A stretch of DNA of 64,000 bases, taken from Alcanivorax sp. 24. GTDB lineage: Bacteria; Pseudomonadota; Gammaproteobacteria; Pseudomonadales; Alcanivoracaceae. How positions within the stretch are numbered: the stretch's first letter is position 1; each line of letters opens with the position of its first letter. Where the stretch lies: contig NZ_SNUA01000003.1 in assembly GCF_004360225.1 (NCBI RefSeq), positions 186,001-250,000 on the forward strand, given 5' to 3'. The notes under the pieces were generated by a model. The model was not told where the DNA came from. It did no database searches and was given only the letters and a program-made list of their open reading frames with translations. Positions 34,938-43,346 of the stretch are shown one piece after another. The position numbers were made by a program, and so were the translations under genes.

Positions 34938-35592
34938 ACGCGCCGGGTTTCTGGCCTGGCACGCCCATCGTCCCGGTCACGATATGGCGGAAGGTAAGAT
35001 TGACGCGGGGCTCGCGCACTCTCCGGCGACGGGGCAGGGCATGTTCATAAAAACGCTGCACCTGAGGTGACATGATCAACAGGCTGTCGTGGGACAGTGG
35101 CAGTCGGTGGCTCTGCCGGTGCTCGCCGTGGCGGCGCAGGCAGAAGTCCCGTGTGGCACCGAGATTATAGGAGATAATCCAGGGGGCCGATCCCAGTTCC
35201 GGCTCATTGTCCCGGTGCCACCCCATGGTGTCGTCCCCGTCACGGTAGAGATTGGCCAGAGCACCGTTGGGCGTCAATCCGGTCAGTGAGGTCACCGCGC
35301 ACCGCAACGCCATCAACGGATCTGGCCAGCCCCCGGCCCGGTGGGTGAGCCCTGAATAACGGTAGGTGACCCCGGCGTCACCCAGCCAACAGACCAGTCG
35401 TGGCACCGGATGAGAGCGGCCGAACACCTGTACACGGGGTTGCTCCCAGGGGAGTTCGTTACAAAGCGTGTTGAACAGGGCAGTGGCCGAAGGGCCGAGA
35501 AGCCGCTCAATCAGCCAGATACGCGCCCCTTGCCCCAGTTCCAGAGGAGAGGGCAGGGAGTCGAGCCGGGAAAGGGTGTGGTTGACAGTCAT
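34900..35592 (-). CDS. AlkB-type Fe(II)/2-oxoglutarate dioxygenase
   Basis: The product is 230 residues. The iron ligands are visible in MGWHRDNEPELG (His126, Asp128) and FYEHALPR (His184), and the 2-oxoglutarate-binding arginines in EPRVNLTFR (Arg196, Arg202). NLYRDGDDTMGWH is the ALKBH2/3-like nucleotide-lid pattern. AlkB enzymes repair N-alkylated bases in DNA or RNA by oxidative dealkylation. The 3' end runs 38 bases into the converging SpmAB-like gene. No Ada-type operator was recognised. Confidence 0.87.
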   Translation of the reverse strand: MTVNHTLSRLDSLPSPLELGQGARIWLIERLLGPSATALFNTLCNELPWEQPRVQVFGRSHPVPRLVCWLGDAGVTYRYSGLTHRAGGWPDPLMALRCAVTSLTGLTPNGALANLYRDGDDTMGWHRDNEPELGSAPWIISYNLGATRDFCLRRHGEHRQSHRLPLSHDSLLIMSPQVQRFYEHALPRRRRVREPRVNLTFRHIVTGTMGVPGQKPGAFNRKTGSSSESP

Positions 35593-35686
35593 AGCAACCT
35601 GCTCTATCTAAGCGCCTTTGACCCTCTATGTACGCGTGGATGATGCTATGCGCGGTTAGTGGAAGGTCCGTCGCCAGGAGTCTAGC

Positions 35687-36637
35687 ATGCTGTACGTTTA
35701 CGATATTGAAGACGGAGTGCTCCGCGAGCGGGATGTGGCGGGGCTGACCCCGGACACCGCCAGGGAAGCCAGTTGGATCGACCTGGTGGACGCCACCGAT
35801 GAGGAACGGCAGGAGGTGCAGCATCTGTTCCGTCAGGCGCTGCCGGAATCCGACGATGTGGAGGAAATCGAATCCTCCGCCCGTTTCTTCCATGATGAGC
35901 ACGGCCTTCATGTGCATTCCCTGTTCGTTCATCAGAGCGAGGGACGGCATCGCACCTCGACCGTGGCGTTCGTGCTGCAGCCAGGCCGGCTGTTGACCTT
36001 CCGTGACTCACGTGCCCCGGATTTCCGTCTCATGCGTATGCGCATCCGGCGCGGCTGGGTGCGGGCGCTGGAGCCGCTGGACATTCTACTGAGCATTCTT
36101 GAACAGAAGACCGAGAATCTGGCCGATACGCTGGAGGACATCCACCGGGATCTGGAGGATGTCAGTTACCTGGTGCTGGAGGATGAGGAAGCGGAGCTGG
36201 AGGACGGCATCGAGAAGCTGGCCCATCTGGAAGACAGCAACGGGAAAATCCGGCTGTGTCTGATGGACACCCAGCGCTCGATTTCCTTTATCCAGCGCTA
36301 TGTGCGGGCCGACAAGGAGCGCCGCCGCACCTGCTCGGAAATCCAGCATGACCTGGACACGCTGATGTCCCACGCCACTTTTCTGTTCGAGAAGATCAAC
36401 TTCCTGATGGATTCCACCCAGGGGTTCATCAATATCGAGCAAAACCAGATCATCAAGATCTTTTCCATCGCTGCCGTGGTCTTCCTGCCGCCGACCATGA
36501 TCGCCAGTATCTATGGCATGAACTTCCAGGTGATGCCGGAGTTGAACTGGGAATTCGGTTACCCGGCGGTGATCGGGCTGATGTTCCTGTCGGGTTTCGC
36601 CCCGTACTGGTATTTCAAGCGGAAAGGTTGGTTGTAA
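35687..36637 (+). CDS. CorA-family Mg2+/Co2+ channel
   Basis: The product is 316 residues with a cytoplasmic alpha/beta domain, a long helical stretch (LEDIHRDLEDVSYLVLEDEEAELEDG region) and two C-terminal helices. The selectivity loop YGMNFQVMPEL contains the intact GMN motif. It differs from the ZntB-type paralogue at 5885-6847, which has GIN. It is divergently transcribed from alkB, and the ATG follows AGGAG. Confidence 0.9.
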   Translation: MLYVYDIEDGVLRERDVAGLTPDTAREASWIDLVDATDEERQEVQHLFRQALPESDDVEEIESSARFFHDEHGLHVHSLFVHQSEGRHRTSTVAFVLQPGRLLTFRDSRAPDFRLMRMRIRRGWVRALEPLDILLSILEQKTENLADTLEDIHRDLEDVSYLVLEDEEAELEDGIEKLAHLEDSNGKIRLCLMDTQRSISFIQRYVRADKERRRTCSEIQHDLDTLMSHATFLFEKINFLMDSTQGFINIEQNQIIKIFSIAAVVFLPPTMIASIYGMNFQVMPELNWEFGYPAVIGLMFLSGFAPYWYFKRKGWL

Positions 36638-36652
36638 ATTCGCGGGCACGCC

Positions 36653-36738
36653 GATTCGCGTGTAAACACGCTTCCCACAGAAGAGCTACAGAGCTGCTGT
36701 GGGAAGCTCCCTTGGCAGCGAATCCGAGTGTAAACGGG
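36653..36738. repeat. REP-like hairpin, copy B (corA/MBL convergent junction)
   Basis: Inner arms GCTTCCCACAG (36670-36680) and CTGTGGGAAGC (36697-36707) are perfect. Outer flanks GATTCGCGTGTAAAC... and ...GCGAATCCGAGTGTAAAC extend the symmetry. The arms are the same as in copies A and C. Confidence 0.65.
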
Positions 36739-36765
36739 ATCGCTCACAACCACGGACCGGCTGTC

Positions 36766-37605
36766 TCAGGGAAGCAGGCACCAGAGTTCGTTCTGACGGT
36801 GGGCGCGGCCGTCTTCATGCAACTTGATCAGATGCGCCTCCAGTGACAAACACGCCACCCCGTGCAGGAATTCAGGCACATCGTCGTAAACCCGTTTCAC
36901 CAGATCCGGCACGCTGGTGGCGTCGTTGGTAAGGGCGGCGAAGACTTTCTTTTCCCGTTCCAACCGGTGCTTGATGGTGTGGTCCACCAGCGCCAGCGGC
37001 TCATCGATGACGTCGCCATGCCCTGGCGCCATGCGTTTGATATCCCACTGCCGCAGCTTGTCCAGGGACGACAGGTAGGCATTCATGGATCCCGAAGGCG
37101 GGGCGATCACCACGGTGGAGCCCTGAATCAGATGGTCACCGGTGAACAACAGCGCCTCTTCCTTCAGCAGGTAACACAGGTGGTTGCCGACATGCCCCGG
37201 GGTGGCGATCACTTCGAGGGTCAGACCACCGCAGTCCACGGTATCACCATCCTTGAGCTCCCGCGCCGGTTCCCAGGTGGTGTCTTGCAAACCATCATCC
37301 GGCACCCAGGGGCCTTCCAGCACGGCACCGGTGGCGGCGGCCAGGTCATGCGCGCCCGGGGAATGATCGCGATGGGTGTGGGTGACGATGATGCGTTCGA
37401 TTGGCCGCTCCAGCCCCTCGGCCGCGGCCAACAGAGCCTGGGTATGTTCCGGATCCGTGGGGCCGGGGTCAATCACCGTCAGGGCTCGGCCACCCACCAG
37501 ATAACTGTTGGTGCCGGGGCCGGTCATCATGCCGGGGTTACGGCCCAGCACACGCCAAGCGTTGGTAGCGATGGCCGTGGACTGGCCGGGGATCAGCGCC
37601 GCCAT
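36766..37605 (-). CDS. MBL-fold metallo-hydrolase (LACTB2-like)
   Basis: The product is 279 residues. The metal-binding motif is VTHTHRDHSPGA, with further ligands in TPGHVGNHLCYL, LFTGDHL and APGHGDVI. After the MBL core there is a winged-helix-like C-terminal region (KHRLEREKKVFAALTNDATSVPDLV...), the arrangement of LACTB2-type nucleases/hydrolases. The substrate is not determined by sequence. ATG 37605 was chosen at MAALIPGQ; upstream residues are not family-like. Confidence 0.82.
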   Translation of the reverse strand: MAALIPGQSTAIATNAWRVLGRNPGMMTGPGTNSYLVGGRALTVIDPGPTDPEHTQALLAAAEGLERPIERIIVTHTHRDHSPGAHDLAAATGAVLEGPWVPDDGLQDTTWEPARELKDGDTVDCGGLTLEVIATPGHVGNHLCYLLKEEALLFTGDHLIQGSTVVIAPPSGSMNAYLSSLDKLRQWDIKRMAPGHGDVIDEPLALVDHTIKHRLEREKKVFAALTNDATSVPDLVKRVYDDVPEFLHGVACLSLEAHLIKLHEDGRAHRQNELWCLLP

Positions 37606-37685
37606 GGTAACTCCATTGGTTCGGGAAGCGCATTGTGACCATTTAGTCCCGGCTTGCAAACCCCCCGGTATGGTGGCGGCCCGCG

Positions 37686-38162
37686 CTATTCACCGTACAC
37701 TTGTACTTCCCGGACCCTTAACTCCCAGCGATCCGGGGGCGGCATGCCGCGGTCACGGTCGGCCACCACCGCCAGCGGATAGCGGCCACCAGCGGGCACA
37801 TGAATGGATACCGGAATACGCTCTTCATGCAGTGTTTCGCAGGCTTTCGCCGGCGGACAGGAGAGGGCGACGGTATCCAGCACTACGTGAGCGATGGCGT
37901 GGTCCCCCCGATTGCTGATCTCGCCGCTTACCCGCACGCCGGTTTCCATCTGACTGACGCCGGTGACCGTAACGGTGACCGAGGCGGGATCACCAGGCAG
38001 CAATCGTTCCTGGTCAGTGAACAGAAAGGAAATCAGCATCACCGCGCTGGCCGCGCCGACCCCGGCGAGCACCAGATAGAAGGGACGCCGTCCGGCCTGC
38101 CAGCTGCCCCACAGCAATATCACCACCGCGGTAACCACCGCCAGAACCAACAAATACCGCAT
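37686..38162 (-). CDS. Hypothetical two-helix membrane protein with periplasmic domain
   Basis: The product is 158 residues. Two hydrophobic helices span about 2-20 and 27-46, followed by a beta-rich domain with VTVTVTGVSQMETGVRVSGEISNRGDHAIAHV and a CPPAKAC pair of cysteines. The second part resembles FxLYD/DUF2393-like extracytoplasmic domains, but I cannot assign a family with certainty. It is monocistronic on the minus strand. The 227-base gap to yaaA holds no other gene. Confidence 0.55.
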   Translation of the reverse strand: MRYLLVLAVVTAVVILLWGSWQAGRRPFYLVLAGVGAASAVMLISFLFTDQERLLPGDPASVTVTVTGVSQMETGVRVSGEISNRGDHAIAHVVLDTVALSCPPAKACETLHEERIPVSIHVPAGGRYPLAVVADRDRGMPPPDRWELRVREVQVYGE

Positions 38163-38389
38163 GCTCTTTATCCTTCTGTCTTGTTTTCCCGGTGATACCA
38201 CGGCCCTTCGCCAGCATCACCGGGATTGGAACCGGCCCTGCCTATATCTGCCAATGGTCAAAACCATGGCCGCTTGCGCTACCATCTACGGCTGCTTGAT
38301 CCTGAGCCGCCACCGCACCGCCCCAACAGAGCGGTTACCGGACTATTATGATGGCGGTATTCGCGATTTCACGCCACGGAGGAAAACCC

Positions 38390-39169
38390 ATGCTGATAGT
38401 GGTCTCGCCGGCCAAGACCCTGGATTACGAGTCACCGTTGCCGGCGCTGCGCGCTACTCAACCGCGCATGCTCGATGACAGTGAAACATTGGTGGAAAGA
38501 GCCCGCAAACTGTCACCGGCGGATCTGTCCAGCCTGATGGGAGTGAGTGACAAGATTGCCCACCTCAACGTCGAACGCTTTGCTCTGTGGCAACGCCCTT
38601 TCAACAAGGACAACGCCCGCCCGGCACTCTTCGCCTTCAAAGGGGACGTGTATACCGGGCTCGACGTCAGCCGTTTCAGTAAGGATGACCTGGCCGCCGC
38701 GCAGCAGCGACTGCGCATGCTGAGCGGTCTTTACGGGGTCCTGCGGCCGCTGGATCTGATGCAACCGTATCGCCTGGAAATGGGTACCAGGCTGGATACG
38801 TCGGAGGGCAAGGACCTGTACGCTTTCTGGGGCGACCGCATTAGCCGGCAGTTGATCAAGGACATGCGCGCCGCGGGTACCGACACCCTGGTGAACCTCG
38901 CCTCCAATGAGTATTTCAAATCCGTGCGAACCAAACTGCTGCCGGGCCCGGTCATCGAACCGGTCTTTCAGGATGAGAAAAACGGCACATACAAGGTCAT
39001 CAGTTTCCATGCCAAAAAAGCCCGAGGGCTGATGGCGGCCTGGATACTGCGTAAAGGGATTGAAAAGCCGGAGGATCTGAAGCGGTTCAAGGAAGCCGGG
39101 TATCGATATGACAAAGCCTCTTCCACGGACACCAAACCGGTGTTCCGAAGAGCGGAGCAGGGTGGTTAA
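38390..39169 (+). CDS. yaaA: Peroxide stress protein YaaA (UPF0246)
   Basis: The product is 259 residues with the family opening MLIVVSPAKTLDYESP and the conserved YGVLRPLDLMQPYRLEMGTRL, NLASNEYFKSV and FHAKKARGLMAAWILRKG. YaaA limits free iron and DNA damage during hydrogen-peroxide stress and binds DNA. The start at 38390 follows CGGAGGAAAACCC; an earlier in-frame ATG at 38348 lacks a ribosome site and family similarity. Confidence 0.94.
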   Translation: MLIVVSPAKTLDYESPLPALRATQPRMLDDSETLVERARKLSPADLSSLMGVSDKIAHLNVERFALWQRPFNKDNARPALFAFKGDVYTGLDVSRFSKDDLAAAQQRLRMLSGLYGVLRPLDLMQPYRLEMGTRLDTSEGKDLYAFWGDRISRQLIKDMRAAGTDTLVNLASNEYFKSVRTKLLPGPVIEPVFQDEKNGTYKVISFHAKKARGLMAAWILRKGIEKPEDLKRFKEAGYRYDKASSTDTKPVFRRAEQGG

Positions 39170-39227
39170 CCGCCGAACCGATAGCTGTGGCTAGTCTATT
39201 GGTCATGGAGGCATGGATTCAGGTTGT

Positions 39228-39298
39228 ATTCGCTGCCAAGGCAACTTCTCACGGTGGCTTCGTAGTGATGTCGCTGTGGGAAGCTGCCTTGGCAGCGG
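39228..39298. repeat. REP-like hairpin, copy C (yaaA/uspE convergent junction)
   Basis: Arms of 22 bases, 39231-39252 and 39276-39297, match at 20 positions (CGCTGCCAAGGCA... and ...TGCCTTGGCAGCG). The loop contains GGCTTCGTAGT, exactly as in copy A. It lies 60 bases after yaaA and just before the uspE stop. Confidence 0.7.
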
Positions 39299-39315
39299 AT
39301 GGGCTGTATGCCCCA

Positions 39316-40233
39316 TCACCGCCAGTCGGTGTTAAAGCCGTCCGGTTTGATCACCAGAACATCATTGCGGGCATGCACCAGCAGCGATTCAGCGGTGGCA
39401 CCCAGCAGCAGCCGTTCCACTTTATTGCGGCGAACGGTTCCCACCACCAACACATCGGTGCCGTTGTTTTCACAATAGTCCGCCAGAGTGCCGGCAATCG
39501 GCCCCTCCAGCATTTCCGTGCGCTCCAGCGGCAAACCGTGACGTTCGGCGAAGCGGTCCAGAGCTTCGCGGTGGCTTTTGCGAATGCTCTCGGCACTGGC
39601 GGCGTACTCCGGCAATGCTTCGCCAGCCACCAACAACAAGGTTTCATCCGGATGTTCCAGCACATGCACGGCGTTGAGTGATGCCCGCAGCGGCGCCGAC
39701 CATTCCCGGGCGGCGGCCAGCACCGTGGCATCCAGGCCGCTCTCGTCCTCTTCCTCGGGCTCAATCGCCGCGCTAAACACTGGCGGTTCGCTCCACGGGC
39801 GGTCCTGTACGCAAAGCACCGGGCAGGGCGCCCTGCGGATCAGCAGCCAGTCCCGGGGCGTGAACAAATGGCGTCGCAGCGTGCCTTCCTCGCTGGTATG
39901 CACCACCACCAGGCACGGTTTGGCGGCGATCACCGTCTGCCGCAAATCCTCATCCTGGTCCTTGTTCGTGGTGATATGCACAGTGGCCTCGGTGTCGGCC
40001 AGCAAATCCTGTATACGCCGCTCCCAGGCATTGCGGATTTGCTGCTCGGCCGTTTGGCGACGTTTCTGGTCAAGCCCCACGGCCCGGCGCATGGCCGAGG
40101 AATCGCTATTGACGGCTACCACCAGTGGACAGTTCAGTGCGGCGGCCAGCAGCCGCCCCTTCTTCAGCGCCGGCTGCGGGGCCATCAGTTGGCGGTCCAG
40201 GACAACGAGAATGCCATCGGTCGGAATAGTCAT
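39316..40233 (-). CDS. uspE: Tandem universal stress protein UspE
   Basis: The product is 305 residues made of two Usp domains; the second ends with the ATP-loop-like LVVGTVRRNKVERLLLGATAESLLVHARNDVLVIKP. The tandem structure and location directly after fnr are the UspE arrangement, as in E. coli. It contributes to stress survival and aggregation. Its ATG overlaps the fnr stop by four bases and has GGAGG upstream, so it is translationally coupled to fnr. Confidence 0.92.
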   Translation of the reverse strand: MTIPTDGILVVLDRQLMAPQPALKKGRLLAAALNCPLVVAVNSDSSAMRRAVGLDQKRRQTAEQQIRNAWERRIQDLLADTEATVHITTNKDQDEDLRQTVIAAKPCLVVVHTSEEGTLRRHLFTPRDWLLIRRAPCPVLCVQDRPWSEPPVFSAAIEPEEEDESGLDATVLAAAREWSAPLRASLNAVHVLEHPDETLLLVAGEALPEYAASAESIRKSHREALDRFAERHGLPLERTEMLEGPIAGTLADYCENNGTDVLVVGTVRRNKVERLLLGATAESLLVHARNDVLVIKPDGFNTDWR

Positions 40234-40997
40234 GGTGCCTCCGTATGTAATCTGCCGCCGCCGCAGAGAGCCTCACGGTCCACAATTTCCACATCCCTGC
40301 CATCCACCAGCAGCATATCCTGCTGTTGAAAACGGGTGAAAATGCGGCTCACCGTCTCCACCGCCAGTCCCAGATAATTGGCGATGTCATAGCGAGACAT
40401 GGGCAGGCGGAAGCGGCGGCTGCTCAAGCCCCTGCGCTGTTGACGCGCGGCCAGGGATAACAGTAGAGAAGCCACTCTGTCATCCGCGCTCTTCTTGCTC
40501 AACAGCATGTGCAGTTCGCGGTCCGCGCGGATCTCGTTGCTCATCAGCGAGAAGAAGTGATGCTGCAAGGAGGGGATGCGTTGGGACAGATCTTCCAGGC
40601 GATGGAAGGGAATCTCGCACACAGTGGCGGTTTCCAGCGCCTTGGCATTGGAAACATGGTGCGCGGTACTGATGCCGTCCATGCCGACGATCTCGCCAGG
40701 CAAGTAGAAGCCGGTAACCTGTTCCTCCCCCTCATCGGAGAGGACATAGGTCTTCAGTGAGCCGGAGCGCACGGCATAAACGGCGCTGAACGGGGCGGCG
40801 GCACGAAACAGGTGCTCTCCGCGCTTCAGCGGGCGGCCACGGCGAATGATGCCATCCAGTTCGTCGAGCTGGGAAGGCGCCACCGCCAACGGCAGGCAAA
40901 TGGGGCTGAGACTACAGTCGTTGCATGAAACGTGACGAGGCATGCTGCGCACCTCCATATTGGATACACTGCGTATTGCAATTACGGCTTGAGACAT
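40230..40997 (-). CDS. fnr: Fnr/Anr-family oxygen-sensing transcription regulator
   Basis: The product is 255 residues. Cluster ligands are C25, C28, C34 (SCNDCSLSPIC) and C127 (ATVCEIPF), the Fnr pattern for an O2-labile [4Fe-4S] cluster. A cAMP-type beta barrel follows. The C-terminal helix-turn-helix has YLGLAVETVSRIFTRFQ, whose E..SR triad predicts recognition of TTGAT-N4-ATCAA. Perfect copies of that box occur upstream of hemN and ccoN in this same locus. The start follows GGGAG. Pseudomonas names this regulator Anr. Confidence 0.95.
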   Translation of the reverse strand: MSQAVIAIRSVSNMEVRSMPRHVSCNDCSLSPICLPLAVAPSQLDELDGIIRRGRPLKRGEHLFRAAAPFSAVYAVRSGSLKTYVLSDEGEEQVTGFYLPGEIVGMDGISTAHHVSNAKALETATVCEIPFHRLEDLSQRIPSLQHHFFSLMSNEIRADRELHMLLSKKSADDRVASLLLSLAARQQRRGLSSRRFRLPMSRYDIANYLGLAVETVSRIFTRFQQQDMLLVDGRDVEIVDREALCGGGRLHTEAP

Positions 40998-41025
40998 TAT
41001 GGTCTCCCGGATCGGTAACGGCGAG

Positions 41026-42399
41026 CTAAATAATGCGACTGAATCGCTGTGGGTTGGGGGTGCCGGCATAGCGGTCGAACAACATCGCCAGAGCGCGCAC
41101 CACCAGGCGCCCGGCATCGGTGACCAACAGCACGGGGCCGTTCATATCGATCAGCCCCAATTTTTCGAATTGCTCCAGTGCGTCCAGTTGATCCCTGAAA
41201 TAATCGGCGAAATCCACCTCCCAACGCTGCCGGAAAGCGACCAGATCCAGCCGCAGATCGCACAGCAGCCCCATGATCACGTCACGGCGCAGGCGATCGT
41301 CCCAGTCGAGCAGGAAACCGCGTTCGATCGGCATGCGGCCCTCTTGCACGGCCTCCTGCCAAGCACCCAGGATCTTCTGATTTTGCGCGTAGAAATCGTC
41401 GAAAGCGCTGATGGCACTGACGCCCATGCCTAGCAGGTCCGCATCACCATGCAGTGAGTAACCCTGAAAATTACGGTGCAGAGTGCCGTTGACTTGCGCC
41501 ACCGCCATGGGATCGTCCGGCAAGGCAAAATGGTCCATGCCGATCAACACATAGCCGGCTTCCTCCAGGGTCTCGCCGGCCAGTTTCAGCATGGCGAGTT
41601 TCTCCTCCGGGCTCGGCAGAGCGCTTTCCTGGATCTGGCGCTGCACCTTGAACCGCGCCGGCATGTGGGCGTAGTTGTAAAGGGAGATGCGCTCCGGGCG
41701 TAACGCCAGCAATTGTTCCAGGGAACGGGCCAGACTGGAAGAAGACTGCCAGGGCAGACCGTAAATCATGTCGGCATTGATGGATTGGAAACCAAAGTCC
41801 CGGGCCGCGTCGAATACCTTGGTGATCAGTTCCAGGGATTGTTCCCGATTCACCGCCTTCTGCACCACCGGATCGAGATCCTGAATACCAATACTGAGAC
41901 GGTTGAAGCCCAGTCCGCGCAGCAATCCGAGGCGGGCCCGATCCACCGTGCGCGGGTCGACTTCAATGGCGTATTCGCCACGGTCCTCTTCGAGCAGGTT
42001 GAAATGACGGGCCAGGTCATAGACCAGCTCGGTCATCTGCGCGTCACTGAGGTAAGTGGGGGTGCCGCCGCCCCAGTGCATCTGCACCACGGGCCGCTGC
42101 GGGTCCACCAGCGCCGCCTTGTCTTTGATTTCCTGCTTCAGGAAGGTCAGATAATCCTCGGCCTTGGCCCGGTTGCCGGTGATGATGCGGTTACAGGCAC
42201 AGTAGTAACACACCGTGGCGCAGAATGGGATGTGGCAGTACAGGGACAGTGGCCGACGGGCCTGATTGCCGCGAGCAACGGCCCGCCGATAGTCCTCCTC
42301 GCCGACTTCCTCGTGGAACTGGGTGGCCGGTGGGTAGGAAGTGTAGCGAGGCCCAGGACCTCCGAATCGGCGGATCAGATCCGGATTCCATTGCGTCAT
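41026..42399 (-). CDS. hemN: Oxygen-independent coproporphyrinogen III oxidase HemN
   Basis: The product is 457 residues with the HemN opening RFGGPGPRYTSYPPATQF and the radical-SAM motif CATVCYYCAC (C60, C64, C67 plus the extra C69). WGGGTPTYLS and the HemN C-terminal domain are present. It makes protoporphyrinogen IX precursors without O2, supplying heme for the cbb3 oxidase. A perfect ANR box lies 55 bases upstream of its start, and Fnr is encoded just downstream. Confidence 0.95.
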   Translation of the reverse strand: MTQWNPDLIRRFGGPGPRYTSYPPATQFHEEVGEEDYRRAVARGNQARRPLSLYCHIPFCATVCYYCACNRIITGNRAKAEDYLTFLKQEIKDKAALVDPQRPVVQMHWGGGTPTYLSDAQMTELVYDLARHFNLLEEDRGEYAIEVDPRTVDRARLGLLRGLGFNRLSIGIQDLDPVVQKAVNREQSLELITKVFDAARDFGFQSINADMIYGLPWQSSSSLARSLEQLLALRPERISLYNYAHMPARFKVQRQIQESALPSPEEKLAMLKLAGETLEEAGYVLIGMDHFALPDDPMAVAQVNGTLHRNFQGYSLHGDADLLGMGVSAISAFDDFYAQNQKILGAWQEAVQEGRMPIERGFLLDWDDRLRRDVIMGLLCDLRLDLVAFRQRWEVDFADYFRDQLDALEQFEKLGLIDMNGPVLLVTDAGRLVVRALAMLFDRYAGTPNPQRFSRII

Positions 42400-42453
42400 G
42401 TCAGCGCTCCAAAGGGGAATGGCGGCATCATGCCACTATTGGCATCGTTGACC

Positions 42454-42467
42454 TTGATGCAGATCAA
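42454..42467. promoter_or_regulatory. ANR/FNR box in front of hemN
   Basis: TTGATGCAGATCAA is a perfect match to TTGAT-N4-ATCAA. It overlaps the last bases of the upstream TauE/SafE gene, placing an oxygen-controlled promoter for hemN inside the end of the preceding operon. Confidence 0.9.
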
Positions 42468-43174
42468 GGGTGGTGATGGACATGGACGTCTCCGGGCAGT
42501 CCGTGTTGAAGAAATACCAGCGCCAACACCAGTGTCATCGCCGCCGCCACATATCGGGCGGGCCCCCGCCGCAACCGCGACAGTTGCCCGCCAAATACTC
42601 CGGCGGCCCCCACCGGCAGCAGGGTAGTGGCGCCGAACATGCCCATGACCAGAGCGCCATCGCCCCATTCGCCGGTGCCAGCGGCCAGCACCAGGGCGGA
42701 ATACAGCAGTCCGCATGGCAGGAAGCCCCACAGCCCCCCCAGCGCCAGCGCCTTGACCGGATGATCCACCGGCATCAGGCGGCGGGTCAGCGGGGACAGC
42801 CGGCGCCACAACCTGGCGCCGAGACGTTCGAGAGCCCGGATTGGCGCGCTGCGCCCCAGGAAATGCGCGGTCAGCAACACCATCAGCAGCGCCGACAGCA
42901 ATGCCGGCCAGTGCCAGCCGCCGGCGGCCGAGCCTCTGCTCAATTGACCGCCAAGACCTCCGGCCAGCGCCCCCAGGCCCGCGTAGGTCAACAGACGACC
43001 GCTGCCAAACAGTCCCTGCCAGGCGATCAGCCTGCTGCCACACCGCCGTTCTTCGGGAATCGAGAAACTCAGGGCGGCGGCGATGCCGCCGCACATTCCG
43101 GCGCAGTGGAGGGCTCCGCCGACGCCGAGAGCGAGAGCACCGGTCAACGCCACGGTAAGCGGGTCAACGATCAT
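42464..43174 (-). CDS. TauE/SafE-family membrane protein of the cco locus
   Basis: The product is 236 residues with six hydrophobic segments and the motifs LGVGGALHCAGMCGGI and GLWGFLPCGLLYSAL. The two small-residue/cysteine motifs (HCAGMCGG, PCGLLYSAL) are typical of the DsbD-like sulfite-exporter family that follows ccoS in many gammaproteobacteria. It may help in metal or redox handling for oxidase assembly; its role is unproven. It overlaps ccoS by 11 bases and starts after AAGGAGG. Confidence 0.82.
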   Translation of the reverse strand: MIVDPLTVALTGALALGVGGALHCAGMCGGIAAALSFSIPEERRCGSRLIAWQGLFGSGRLLTYAGLGALAGGLGGQLSRGSAAGGWHWPALLSALLMVLLTAHFLGRSAPIRALERLGARLWRRLSPLTRRLMPVDHPVKALALGGLWGFLPCGLLYSALVLAAGTGEWGDGALVMGMFGATTLLPVGAAGVFGGQLSRLRRGPARYVAAAMTLVLALVFLQHGLPGDVHVHHHP

Positions 43175-43346
43175 GATCCGCCTCCTTGCCAGCGTTGCGG
43201 CGCTGTTCGCGATCCTCGAAGATCACCGCCCAGGCGGCATGGTCCAGATCCTCGAACTGGCCCTGGCGTAAGGCCTTGAACAGCGCCCACACCGCTACGG
43301 CGAGGAACAGCAAGGCCACTGGAATCAACAAGAGCAGGCTTTCCAT
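43164..43346 (-). CDS. ccoS: cbb3 oxidase maturation protein CcoS
   Basis: The product is 60 residues: one membrane helix (about 3-24, LLLLIPVALLFLAVAVWALF) followed by GQFEDLDHAAWAVIFEDRE, the CcoS signature. CcoS is needed for heme/copper incorporation into the oxidase. It overlaps both neighbours, 22 bases with ccoI and 11 with the TauE/SafE gene. Confidence 0.92.
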   Translation of the reverse strand: MESLLLLIPVALLFLAVAVWALFKALRQGQFEDLDHAAWAVIFEDREQRRNAGKEADHDR

